59,285 nt of DNA from Nocardia alni. GTDB taxonomy: Bacteria; Actinomycetota; Actinomycetes; Mycobacteriales; Mycobacteriaceae. The notes beneath the pieces were generated by a model. The model was given only the letters and a program-made list of their open reading frames with translations, searched no databases and was not told the DNA's origin. Below are positions 1 through 12,492 of the stretch, one piece after another; position 1 is the first letter of the stretch; each line of letters opens with the position of its first letter. The DNA is taken from the NCBI RefSeq assembly GCF_019038435.1, contig NZ_JAGPOX010000050.1, positions 1 to 59,285 on the forward strand. Reading direction: 5' to 3'. Made by a program: the position numbers and the translations under genes.

Positions 1-2
1 AA

Positions 3-152
3 TACGGCTGGACCACCAAAACCCGCACCCCCTTCGACTTCACCGCCCGCTACGGCTGCCCCCTGTCCCCCGAACCCAACGACGCCCTGGCAACCAACCG
101 CTGGGTATTCGCCCAGAAACTGGGCACGGAATCCGCCGACCGGAGCATCTGA
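3..152 (+). CDS. C-terminal fragment of an unrecognised protein
   Basis: An open frame enters from the left edge and stops at a TGA at 150-152, giving 49 residues that begin YGWTTKTRTPFDF and end ESADRSI. It is rich in Trp, Tyr and Arg and has protein-like codon use (G/C in third positions). The start lies outside the window, so domain content cannot be judged. I do not recognise the family. It converges on rpoC and probably shares the hairpin at 175-211 as a terminator. Confidence 0.5.
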   Translation, partial: YGWTTKTRTPFDFTARYGCPLSPEPNDALATNRWVFAQKLGTESADRSI

Positions 153-174
153 CCAGGGGCCTCCCACGGAACGC

Positions 175-211
175 GTTGGGCCCCCGCTCCGATTCGGAGC
201 GGGGGCCCAAC
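175..211. terminator. Bidirectional terminator between rpoC and the left-edge gene
   Basis: A perfect 17-bp inverted repeat (GTTGGGCCCCCGCTCCG and its complement) with a 3-nt loop lies 20 bases past the rpoC stop and 23 bases past the stop of the plus-strand fragment. There is no clear U-tract, which is common in high-GC actinomycetes. Its position between convergent genes supports termination in both directions. Confidence 0.85.
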
Positions 212-230
212 GGTGTTGTCTCCTACCGGA

Positions 231-4187
<3,957 letters not shown>

Positions 4188-4230
4188 GTAACTTCCTTTC
4201 CCCTGTTCGGGTTGAGTATGAGCATAAGAA

Positions 4231-4289
4231 GAGTTGATTTCGTTGCCCCGCAGCCCGCTTCGTTCGAATCAACTCAGCAGGGCTGCGGG
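4231..4289 (-). promoter_or_regulatory. Interleaved inverted repeats in the rpoB-rpoC spacer
   Basis: Two perfect inverted repeats are interleaved in the 113-base spacer. A 10-bp pair (4280-4289 with 4247-4256, CCCGCAGCCC type) alternates with a 9-bp pair (4267-4275 with 4231-4239, GAGTTGATT type). In the minus-strand transcript the order is stem1-5', stem2-5', stem1-3', stem2-3', so the two hairpins either exclude each other or form an H-type pseudoknot. The rpoC start codon is 43 bases downstream. The pairing is seen directly; any role in attenuation or processing is inference. Confidence 0.55.
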
Positions 4290-4300
4290 ACCTCATCGCT

Positions 4301-7300
4301 CTACTGCGCCAGGTCGTCGACCGTCGCAGCCTCGTTGCGGGACAGGTTGATACCGAGGTTCGCCGCGGCGCGCTCCAGATCCTCGTCCTCGCCCTCGCGC
4401 AACTCGATGGCCGCGCCGTCCGAGGACAGCACCTCCACGTTGAGGCACAGGGACTGAAGTTCCTTGAGCAACACCTTGAACGATTCCGGAATACCCGGCT
4501 CGGGAATGTTCTCGCCCTTGACGATGGCCTCGTACACCTTCACACGACCCACCACGTCATCGGACTTGATCGTCAGCAACTCCTGCAGCGTGTACGCCGC
4601 ACCATAGGCCTGCATGGCCCAGCACTCCATCTCACCGAAACGCTGACCACCGAACTGCGCCTTACCACCCAGCGGCTGCTGCGTGATCATCGAGTACGGA
4701 CCCGTCGACCGCGCATGGATCTTGTCATCCACCAGGTGATGCAGCTTCAGGATGTACATATAACCCACAGCCACCGGATACGGGAACGGCTCACCGGAGC
4801 GGCCGTCCAGCAGGATCGCCTTACCGTCGGCGTTGACCATGGTCTCGCCGTCACGGTTCGGCAGCGTCGAGGCGAGCAGTCCGGTCAGCTCCTCCTCACG
4901 CGCACCGTCGAACACCGGGGTGGCGATGTTGGTGTCGGATTCCTGACCCCACATCTCCTCCGGCAGGTTCTGCGCCCACTCGGGCATGCTGTCCGTATCG
5001 GAGCCCTCGACCTTCCAGCCGGTCTTGGCGATCCAGCCCAGATGGGTCTCGAGCACCTGGCCGATGTTCATACGACGCGGCACACCGTGCGTGTTCAGGA
5101 TGATGTCGACCGGGGTCCCGTCGGGCATGAACGGCATGTCCTCCTTGGGGAGGATCTTGCCGATGACGCCCTTGTTGCCGTGCCGACCGGCGAGCTTGTC
5201 GCCGTCCTGGATCTTGCGCTTCTGCGCCACGTACACACGCACCAGCTCGTTCACGCCCGGCGGCAGATCGTCGTCGTCGTCGCGCGAGAACACGCGGATG
5301 CCGATGACCTTGCCGGACTCGCCGTGCGGCACCTTCAGCGAAGTATCACGCACCTCACGCGCCTTCTCACCGAAGATCGCACGAAGCAACCGCTCCTCCG
5401 GAGTCAGCTCGGTCTCACCCTTCGGAGTGACCTTGCCGACCAGGATGTCGCCGTCACGAACCTCGGCGCCGATCCGCACGATGCCGCGCTCGTCGAGATC
5501 GGCCAGCACCTCGTCGGAGACGTTCGGGATATCCCGGGTGATCTCCTCGGCGCCGAGCTTGGTGTCGCGAGCGTCGATCTCGTGCTCCTCGATGTGGATC
5601 GAGGTGAGCACGTCTTCCTCCACGAGGCGCTGCGACAGGATGATCGCGTCCTCGTAGTTGTGGCCCTCCCACGGCATGATCGCCACGAGCAGGTTCTTGC
5701 CCAGGGCCATCTCACCGTTCTCGGTGCACGGGCCATCAGCAAGGACCTGACCGTTCTCGACGCGCTGGCCCTCGTCCACGATCGGGCGCTGATTGGAGCA
5801 GGTGCCCTGGTTGGACCGGTTGAACTTGCGCATGCGGTAGCTGCGGCGGGTGCCGTCGTCGTGCATGACGGTCACGTAGTCGGCCGAAACCTCCTCGACC
5901 ACACCGGGCTTCTCGTTCACCACGACATCGCCCGCGTCGACCGCGGCGCGCAGCTCCATACCGGTGCCGACCAGCGGCGACTCGGAACGGACCAGCGGCA
6001 CGGCCTGACGCTGCATGTTCGCGCCCATCAGGGCGCGGTTCGCGTCGTCGTGCTCGAGGAACGGAATCATGGCGGTCGCCACCGACACCATCTGGCGCGG
6101 CGAGACGTCCATGAAGTCCACCTCGCTCGCGGGAACGAGCTCGTTCTCCTCGTTGCCCTTGCGAGCGAGCACCCTGTCCTCGAGGAAGTTGCCCTCCAAG
6201 TCGACCGGCGAATTCGCCTGGGCGCGAACGTGGCGATCTTCCTCGTCGGCGGTGAGGTACTTGACCTCGTCGGTCACCCGACCGTCGACGACCTTGCGGT
6301 ACGGCGTCTCGATGAAACCGAACGGGTTCACCCGCGCGTACACCGACAGCGACCCGATCAGGCCGATGTTCGGGCCTTCCGGGGTCTCGATCGGGCACAT
6401 GCGGCCGTAGTGCGAGGTGTGCACGTCGCGGACCTCGAGGCCCGCGCGCTCACGGGACAGACCACCCGGGCCCAGCGCCGACAGGCGGCGCTTGTGGGTC
6501 AGACCCGACAGCGGGTTGTTCTGGTCCATGAACTGCGAGAGCTGCGAGGTGCCGAAGAACTCCTTGATCGCCGCCACCACGGGACGGATGTTGATCAGGG
6601 TCTGCGGGGTGATGGCCTCGACGTCCTGAGTGGTCATGCGCTCACGCACGACACGCTCCATACGCGAGAGGCCGACGCGGATCTGGTTCTGGATCAGCTC
6701 GCCGACGGTGCGCAGGCGACGGTTGCCGAAGTGGTCGATGTCATCGACCTCGACGACGACCTCCGAGCCGCCGGGGGCGGTCATCAGCTTGTCGCCCTGG
6801 TGCAGGCGGACCAGGTACTCGATGGTGGTGACGATGTCGTCGCGCGTGAGCACCGAGCCGATGACCGGCTTGTCGAGGTTCAGGCCGAGCTTCTTGTTGA
6901 CCTTGTAGCGGCCGACACGAGCCAGGTCGTAGCGCTTGTCCTTGAAGAACAGGTTCTCCAGCAGGGTCTGCGCCGACTCCTTGGTCGGCGGTTCGCCCGG
7001 ACGCAGTTTGCGGTAGATGTCCAGCAGCGCCTCATCCTGACCGGCGGTGTTGTCCTTCTCCAGCGTCGACATCATGATCTCGGAGAAACCGAAACGCTCG
7101 GCGATCTCCTCGGTGGTCAGGCCCAGGGCCTTGAGCAGCACGGTGACAGGCTGACGACGCTTACGGTCGATGCGAACGCCGACGGTGTCGCGCTTGTCGA
7201 CGTCGAACTCCAGCCACGCACCGCGGCTCGGGATGACGCGCACGCTGTGCAGCGTCTTCTCGGTGGTCTTGTCGATGGAATCGTCGAAGTACACACCGGG

Positions 7301-7801
7301 CGAACGAACCAGCTGCGAGACGACCACACGCTCGGTGCCGTTGATGATGAACGTGCCCTTGTCGGTCATCATCGGGAAATCACCCATGAAGACCGTCTGA
7401 GACTTGATCTCACCGGTGTTGTTGTTGATGAACTCCGCGGTGACGAACAATGGCGCCGCGTAGGTCATGTCCTTGTCCTTGCACTCCTCGATGGAGGCCT
7501 TGACCTCTTCGAAGCGCGGATCGGAGAAGGACAGTGACATCGAACCCGAGAAATCTTCGATCGGCGAGAGCTCCTCGAGCACCTCCTCGAGCCCGCCGAC
7601 GGGATCGACGTCACCGCGGGCGATCGCCTTCTCCCGCCACAGCGGCGAACCGACCAACCAGGCGAACGAGTCGGTTTGTAGATCGAGAAGACCCGGAACC
7701 TCCAGAGGCTCTCGGATCTTCGCAAAAGACACCCTCTTCGGGGCTCCGGGAATACCGGCCTTGGTCTGGGTGGAGACTGCCAAGATGCGTCCTTCCAGCA
7801 C
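4301..7801 (-). CDS. rpoB: DNA-directed RNA polymerase beta subunit
   Basis: This is the beta subunit of RNA polymerase, 1166 residues, opening MLEGRILA as in mycobacterial RpoB (GTG start at 7801). The rifampicin-binding segment near residues 418-445 reads SQFMDQNNP, then THKRRLSALGPGG. It keeps the residues whose change gives resistance (E. coli D516, H526 and S531 equivalents), so this is the ordinary rifampicin-sensitive copy rather than an rpoB2 paralogue. The C-terminal lobe ends NLGINLSRNEAATVDDLAQ. It is the first gene of rpoBC, behind a 481-base untranslated and promoter region. Confidence 0.99.
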   Translation of the reverse strand: MLEGRILAVSTQTKAGIPGAPKRVSFAKIREPLEVPGLLDLQTDSFAWLVGSPLWREKAIARGDVDPVGGLEEVLEELSPIEDFSGSMSLSFSDPRFEEVKASIEECKDKDMTYAAPLFVTAEFINNNTGEIKSQTVFMGDFPMMTDKGTFIINGTERVVVSQLVRSPGVYFDDSIDKTTEKTLHSVRVIPSRGAWLEFDVDKRDTVGVRIDRKRRQPVTVLLKALGLTTEEIAERFGFSEIMMSTLEKDNTAGQDEALLDIYRKLRPGEPPTKESAQTLLENLFFKDKRYDLARVGRYKVNKKLGLNLDKPVIGSVLTRDDIVTTIEYLVRLHQGDKLMTAPGGSEVVVEVDDIDHFGNRRLRTVGELIQNQIRVGLSRMERVVRERMTTQDVEAITPQTLINIRPVVAAIKEFFGTSQLSQFMDQNNPLSGLTHKRRLSALGPGGLSRERAGLEVRDVHTSHYGRMCPIETPEGPNIGLIGSLSVYARVNPFGFIETPYRKVVDGRVTDEVKYLTADEEDRHVRAQANSPVDLEGNFLEDRVLARKGNEENELVPASEVDFMDVSPRQMVSVATAMIPFLEHDDANRALMGANMQRQAVPLVRSESPLVGTGMELRAAVDAGDVVVNEKPGVVEEVSADYVTVMHDDGTRRSYRMRKFNRSNQGTCSNQRPIVDEGQRVENGQVLADGPCTENGEMALGKNLLVAIMPWEGHNYEDAIILSQRLVEEDVLTSIHIEEHEIDARDTKLGAEEITRDIPNVSDEVLADLDERGIVRIGAEVRDGDILVGKVTPKGETELTPEERLLRAIFGEKAREVRDTSLKVPHGESGKVIGIRVFSRDDDDDLPPGVNELVRVYVAQKRKIQDGDKLAGRHGNKGVIGKILPKEDMPFMPDGTPVDIILNTHGVPRRMNIGQVLETHLGWIAKTGWKVEGSDTDSMPEWAQNLPEEMWGQESDTNIATPVFDGAREEELTGLLASTLPNRDGETMVNADGKAILLDGRSGEPFPYPVAVGYMYILKLHHLVDDKIHARSTGPYSMITQQPLGGKAQFGGQRFGEMECWAMQAYGAAYTLQELLTIKSDDVVGRVKVYEAIVKGENIPEPGIPESFKVLLKELQSLCLNVEVLSSDGAAIELREGEDEDLERAAANLGINLSRNEAATVDDLAQ

Positions 7802-8282
7802 CTCACGCGCGTCGCATGTGGGCCTGCGACCGTCGCTTGTCTGCTACGTTCTCGTTGAGATCATTGCTGGTCGCAACCCGAACGAGCCCAGACAGCCAAC
7901 AACGGAAGTAACACCGGTCGGTGGAACTTTCGTCGTGTGCGATCAAGGTGTGGACAGGAGGCAGCCAGCGCAAAGTCTAAACGTACACCCAACCAGAAGG
8001 GGTGTCAAACGTACCACCAAGCAACAGTTCCGGGTGGCTGGCGCGCCGTACCGATTATCGCTGGCTGCGTTCGGTATGACATGTCGCTCGCTACCTGGGT
8101 GCTGACGCCCTGTGACAGCTGACGCTGCTGTGAATAGCGTGACTGCTCGAGCGAGCGTCGTCAAGTGGCGAGGCCGAGCCGTAAGCATCGAGATCGCCTG
8201 TGGCGCTGCGCCTTCACGTGATCAGGTATATTATCTTGGCCCGAATATGGCCCTGAGCAGGCGTTTAACAGTGATTACAGGC
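7802..8282 (-). promoter_or_regulatory. rpoB upstream region (481 bases, no gene)
   Basis: This gap separates the last mce-associated gene from rpoB and holds no convincing reading frame. The best sigma-A-type promoter is on the minus strand: TTGACA at 8003-8008 and TACGTT at 7980-7985, 17 bases apart. It predicts a 5' leader of roughly 170 bases before the rpoB start. A short AT-rich patch at 8224-8240 (ATATTATC) has no matching -35 element. No convincing terminator for the mce operon is visible, so some read-through from mce into rpoB cannot be excluded. Confidence 0.6.
7980..8008 (-). promoter_or_regulatory. Candidate rpoB promoter
   Basis: A perfect -35 TTGACA (8003-8008) and a -10 TACGTT (7980-7985) are separated by 17 bases on the minus strand. 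The -10 fits the mycobacterial TANNNT form. It is the only good sigma-70-type pair in the spacer and is correctly oriented for rpoB. Confidence 0.6.
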
Positions 8283-9209
8283 TCAGCGGTCGGCAATCTC
8301 GCTGGCCAGCCAATGTCCGTTGACCTTCTGCATGCGCAGCACGATCGGACCCGAGGCACTCTCCTGCGGGACGCCGTCCTTCGTCGCGGCGACGGTCAGG
8401 TCGACCAGCAGTTCGGCGCGGTCGTCGGTGAGTAAGGTCACACCGATCGGATCGGGGGTCGCCGTCGCGGTGGACTGGGCCTGCTGCACGGCCGAGACGG
8501 TGGTGTCGGCGAATTTGTCGAAATCGCCCAGCATCTTGCCGGTGACGACCTTGTGCACCGCGGCCTTGTAGCCGCCGATGGTCTTGACGTCGTAGGAGTA
8601 GATCGTCTTCAGGGCGTTGACGCCGGCGGCGCTGACCTCCTGCGTGGCCTGCGTGTCCACGAACGCCTTGTTGCTGTCCTCGACGCCGGGACGCAGGGCG
8701 GCGACCACGGCGAATGCGGTGACCACCACCGCGGCGACCAGCAGCCCGATCGCCATGGACCAGGAGGAGGCTCGGGTACGGCCGAGCGAGGGCAGGCGCG
8801 GTGAGCGGCGGACCTTGGGCATGTCGGACACGTCCGAGTGCCGAACCGTGGGCGCGTCGACCGCAACGCCCTGCTTGACGGTCGCCTCGTCGGCGACTGT
8901 CTCGGTGGCTGTCGTGGCCGCTGCATCGCCCGAGGCGGCCGCGGTCTCGTCCGTGACAGCCGACTTGTCGTCCGTGACGACGGCGTCGGTATCGGTCTCC
9001 GCTACGGTCGCGTTCTTCTCCTCGACGGCCGCGTTGCCGGCCTCGACAACGGTCTCGGACTCCACAGGCTGGTCACGACGCGTATCACTGTCCTGACCGG
9101 CGGTGACGCGCGTGGCACGCCGACGGGTCGAATCGTTCGCACCGGGACGCCGCAGGCCCGAGGAAGCCTTGTTGACGACACGACGAGGTTTCTTGTTCTG
9201 CTCGCTCAT
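8283..9209 (-). CDS. Mce-associated membrane protein (second, long N-terminal tail)
   Basis: This 308-residue protein starts at the ATG giving MSEQNKKPRRVV. It has a long basic then acidic, Ala/Thr/Val-rich low-complexity cytoplasmic tail (about residues 1-150). One transmembrane helix follows at about 166-188 (SWSMAIGLLVAAVVVTAFAV), and then an extracytoplasmic domain of about 120 residues of the Mce-associated (Mas) type, with a late KVNGHWLASEI segment. Proteins of this family close most actinobacterial mce operons and stabilise Mce complexes. It is the last gene of the mce operon here, 77 bases after the first Mas gene. An upstream in-frame extension overlaps that gene and was rejected because it lacks a good start. 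Confidence 0.85.
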   Translation of the reverse strand: MSEQNKKPRRVVNKASSGLRRPGANDSTRRRATRVTAGQDSDTRRDQPVESETVVEAGNAAVEEKNATVAETDTDAVVTDDKSAVTDETAAASGDAAATTATETVADEATVKQGVAVDAPTVRHSDVSDMPKVRRSPRLPSLGRTRASSWSMAIGLLVAAVVVTAFAVVAALRPGVEDSNKAFVDTQATQEVSAAGVNALKTIYSYDVKTIGGYKAAVHKVVTGKMLGDFDKFADTTVSAVQQAQSTATATPDPIGVTLLTDDRAELLVDLTVAATKDGVPQESASGPIVLRMQKVNGHWLASEIADR

Positions 9210-9286
9210 GCCTCCGCTCCGCTCCGGCACGAGCGAGGGCTCGGCTGTGTCATCGGTCGCTCGCTTCGCTCGCTCATTGTGATCTC

Positions 9287-9943
9287 CTACGACCCCGGAG
9301 GGCCCTGCGGCGCGGGAGCCGCGGAGGGGGCGGGCGTACCGGCCGAGGGGCCGGGCTGCGGCTGCCCCGGCTGTTGCTGACCCGGCTGTGACGAGGACGG
9401 GCCGGTATTGTCCAGCGGCACCAGCTGCCCCAGCGAATTCGCCTGATCGGCCTTCCAGGTGCCGCCGACCTTGGTCATATCCAGCGTCCAGGTCGCCCGG
9501 AACGACTGCACCGGAGTGTTCGGCGCGGTCTGGGTCTGTTTCACCACCACGATCGCCGACGCCTTGTCCCGCTCGCTGTCCAGCGTGGTCAGCGACGCGC
9601 CGAGCACCTGCGAGCCCAGCCGGGTCTTGGCCTGTTCGGCCGTCTGCTTGATGCGGTCGTGGTTCTGGTTGAACTCGCCCAGCATCTGCCCGGTCATCGA
9701 GGATTCCATCAGTTTCATGGAGCCCTCGATGTCGTCCGGATTCATCGAGGTCAGATTCAGCGCCGCCTGACGCGCCGCGTCCAGCGCGCTGTCGCGGGCC
9801 GCGGCGCGCGGGGCGTCGGTGAAGAAGCCCGCGCGCACCCAGCCCACGCCGAACCACGCCGCGGCGACGACTGCGAGGATGAGCCAGGCGGCGGCCACGT
9901 AGGTCACCACCGTGCGCAGCGTAGAGGTAGTCACAGCGGCCAC
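9287..9943 (-). CDS. Mce-associated membrane protein (first)
   Basis: A 218-residue protein with a GTG start at 9943, giving MAAVTTSTLRTVVTYV. One transmembrane helix lies at about residues 10-33, followed by an extracytoplasmic Mas-type domain with GTWKADQANSLGQL near the end. A Pro/Gln/Ser-rich tail of about 40 residues finishes the protein. It lies 42 bases after mceF. A second GTG nine bases downstream could also be the start. The Pro/Gln tail is probably disordered and periplasmic. Function by family: accessory subunit of the Mce lipid transporter. Confidence 0.85.
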   Translation of the reverse strand: MAAVTTSTLRTVVTYVAAAWLILAVVAAAWFGVGWVRAGFFTDAPRAAARDSALDAARQAALNLTSMNPDDIEGSMKLMESSMTGQMLGEFNQNHDRIKQTAEQAKTRLGSQVLGASLTTLDSERDKASAIVVVKQTQTAPNTPVQSFRATWTLDMTKVGGTWKADQANSLGQLVPLDNTGPSSSQPGQQQPGQPQPGPSAGTPAPSAAPAPQGPPGS

Positions 9944-9985
9944 CCTAGGGGTCGTCGGATTTCCGGACTCACCCGCATCACTCGC

Positions 9986-11227
9986 TCATCGCTTCGGGGT
10001 CACCCCGATGAGCGCGGCCATCTGGGTGGCGACCGGGTTCAGATTCAGTCGGTCCGGATCGGTCTTGGGCTTGTGATCCCACGGCTGCGGCACGTTCGGA
10101 TCGGCGAGATCCGCGCGGGCCCCGCCGCGCACATCGGCCGGATTGCCCTGCGGCGCGGCACAATGCGCGCCGGTGTTGAACGGGAAATCGTCGCGCGTGT
10201 CGTCGAAGTCCGGATTCTTCGCCTTCATCTCCTTCAGGATCTTCTGGGTGCCCTCGTAGCCGAGCGTGCAGGCGGGCGGGTTGTTGGTCTCGAGCACCAG
10301 GCCGAAGTGGCTGGTGCCGTCGGGGTTCGCGGTGGCCGAACCACCCCACGACAGCAGCGGCAGCATCTGCAGCAGCGGCCTGAGCGCGTAGTACTTCGGC
10401 GACACCGCGAGCAGCAGGCTGCGCAGATTCGTCAGATCCGTGGTCAGCGGGTCGCCGCTGGTCTTCAGCAGATTCGAGATCGAATTACCGGCGTCGGTGC
10501 CGGTGCCGATCAGCCTGCGGATATCGGGATCGTTGGCGCGCAGCTGCGTGGCCACCTTGTCCAGGCCGTCGCTGAACTCCCGGATGTCCCCGCCCTGATC
10601 GACCTGGGTCTGCAGGACCGTCTGCGCGTCCTTGATCAGCTGGATCGTCGGCTGTATCGAATCCGCGCCGGTCACCGAGAACTTGTTCAGCGAGTCGACC
10701 AGGACGCGCAGGTTGTCGCCCTGGCCGTCGAGCGCCTTGCCGAGTTCGGTGACCGTCGTGGTCAGATCCTTCAGATCCGTGGTGGAGGCGAACGTGTTCA
10801 CGCTCGCCAGCAGGTCCTGTACCGGCATGGGCGTTTCGGCGCCGTCGATGACCGAACCGTTGCGCAGGTACGGACCGCCGGCCCGCGAGGGCACCAGATC
10901 CACGTACTGCTCGCCGATGGCCGAGCGATCGGCGACGACCGCCTTGGCATCCGAGGGCACCTTGGGCTTGGACGAGTCCATCTCCAGGATCACCACGACA
11001 CCGTCCGGGGTGATGTCCGACGTGCCGACCGTGCCGACCGGGACGCCGCGGTAGGTGACCTCGGAGCCCTTGGAGACGTTTCCGGTCTCCTTCATCGTCA
11101 CCTTCACCTGGTACTGGCCGAAGCCGAGCATGTAGTTCAGGTGGACGTACCGCGCGCCGACATAGACCACGCCGAGCACGGCGATGACCACGAACGCGAT
11201 CAGCTGATAACGCACAAGCTTGCTCAT
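9986..11227 (-). CDS. mceF: MCE family protein MceF
   Basis: A 413-residue Mce protein with an N-terminal membrane anchor (about residues 8-28), then the MCE domain (about 38-115) with the family pattern GNVSKGSEVTYRGVPVG and SAIGEQYVDL. A long helical needle region follows (about 140-320). It is the sixth substrate-channel subunit of the Mce complex, which carries lipids across the cell envelope. Its ATG overlaps the mceE stop as ATGA, which implies translational coupling. The tail lacks any obvious extra domain. Confidence 0.93.
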   Translation of the reverse strand: MSKLVRYQLIAFVVIAVLGVVYVGARYVHLNYMLGFGQYQVKVTMKETGNVSKGSEVTYRGVPVGTVGTSDITPDGVVVILEMDSSKPKVPSDAKAVVADRSAIGEQYVDLVPSRAGGPYLRNGSVIDGAETPMPVQDLLASVNTFASTTDLKDLTTTVTELGKALDGQGDNLRVLVDSLNKFSVTGADSIQPTIQLIKDAQTVLQTQVDQGGDIREFSDGLDKVATQLRANDPDIRRLIGTGTDAGNSISNLLKTSGDPLTTDLTNLRSLLLAVSPKYYALRPLLQMLPLLSWGGSATANPDGTSHFGLVLETNNPPACTLGYEGTQKILKEMKAKNPDFDDTRDDFPFNTGAHCAAPQGNPADVRGGARADLADPNVPQPWDHKPKTDPDRLNLNPVATQMAALIGVTPKR

Positions 11228-12492
11228 CGCGGCTTCACTCCCAACTGATTCAGGATCGAGCCGATCGGGTCGCCCGGCTTGCCGTCGGCCGGAGACACGA
11301 CGGTCGGGGGCAGCGGCAGCACTCCCAGCAGCGGCCGCGGGCCGTTGCCGTTGTAATACGGATTGCTCGGGTTCACCGCGACGGGCGGGCCGTACTTCGG
11401 CGGAACGTACACCGGATTCGGTTGTCCCACACCGAGACTCTTCAGCGTCGTGGCGATCTGCAGATCCACCGACAGCCAGGTGTTGACCGAGCCGCCGAAC
11501 GCGGACTTGATCGACTCGTCGGGGAACGGATAGGTCGGGATCAGCGGCAGGGAGGTCACCACGTCCGGCGCCGCACGACCCAGCTCCTGCAACGTCGGGC
11601 GCAGCGCGACCAGGTCGTCGATCAGGTTGTCCTTGGAGCGGTCCAGGATCGTGACGCCGGCCTGGCCGACCCGATCCAGCTGCTGCAGCATCCCGATCAG
11701 TTCGGGACGCTGCTGGTCCAGAATGTGGATACCCGCGGGCAGTTCGTCCAGGACCTTGGCGATCTGATCGGTCTGCTGGCCCACGCGCTCGGACAGCGTG
11801 CCCAGGCCGTCCAGGGAATGCTGGATGTCGTCGACCTGCTGATTCAGGCCGTCGATGAGGGTGTTGGCCTGGGTGAGCAGATCGCGGACCTTGTTCTCGC
11901 GCCCGCCGAGGGTCTTGTTCAGCTCGCTCACGATCGGCTGCAGCTGGGCCACACCGCCACCGTTGAGCAGCAGCGACAGCGCACCGAGCACCTGCTCCAC
12001 CTCGGTGGCGTGCATGGTGTTCTGCACCGGGATGACCGAGCCGTCCTTCAGCGGCTCCGCCGACGGATTCACCGACGGCGGATCCAGCTCGATGAACTTC
12101 TCGCCCAGCAGGTTGGTCTGCTTCACCTCGGCATGCGCGTTGGCGGGCAGCTGCACCGAATTGTTGACCACGGCCTGCACGCTGGCCGTCCAGCCGTCGG
12201 GCGCGATGGTGATCTTGTCGACCCGGCCGACCGCGACGCCGTTGACCTTGACCGCGGACTGCGGCACCAGATCCAGCACGTCGTCGAAGCGGATATCCAG
12301 ATGCATCGGATGGGAGCCGACGTTCGCGCCGCCGGGCAGCGGGATGCTGTAGATCCCCTGCGAGCCACAGGAGGTCACCAGCAGCGCGGTGACGCCCATG
12401 ACCGCCGAGCCCACCATGACGCGAGCGGCCGTGCGCCTGCTACCGCCGAATGCGTTGCGGCGGGCGCTCATCGTGCTCCAGCGTGCGATCAT
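11224..12492 (-). CDS. mceE: MCE family lipoprotein MceE
   Basis: A 422-residue Mce protein whose N-terminus has a lipoprotein signal. A hydrophobic stretch ends in the lipobox V39-T40-S41-C42, so C42 should be lipidated. The MCE domain follows (about residues 55-130, with VKVNGVAVGRVDKI and LLGEKFIELDP), then a helical region. MceE is the lipoprotein of each mce operon (LprK-type in M. tuberculosis). The ATG at 12492 overlaps the mceD stop as ATGA. A downstream ATG (residue 8) is a possible alternative start. Confidence 0.93.
   Translation of the reverse strand: MIARWSTMSARRNAFGGSRRTAARVMVGSAVMGVTALLVTSCGSQGIYSIPLPGGANVGSHPMHLDIRFDDVLDLVPQSAVKVNGVAVGRVDKITIAPDGWTASVQAVVNNSVQLPANAHAEVKQTNLLGEKFIELDPPSVNPSAEPLKDGSVIPVQNTMHATEVEQVLGALSLLLNGGGVAQLQPIVSELNKTLGGRENKVRDLLTQANTLIDGLNQQVDDIQHSLDGLGTLSERVGQQTDQIAKVLDELPAGIHILDQQRPELIGMLQQLDRVGQAGVTILDRSKDNLIDDLVALRPTLQELGRAAPDVVTSLPLIPTYPFPDESIKSAFGGSVNTWLSVDLQIATTLKSLGVGQPNPVYVPPKYGPPVAVNPSNPYYNGNGPRPLLGVLPLPPTVVSPADGKPGDPIGSILNQLGVKPR

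Noticed and set aside
4715..7537. A 940-codon plus-strand frame opposite rpoB
   Set aside because: Same cause: antisense shadow of a highly conserved, GC-biased gene.
8224..8240. AT-rich patch as a second rpoB promoter
   Set aside because: A TAATAT-like -10 can be drawn but no -35 lies at a usable distance on the minus strand.
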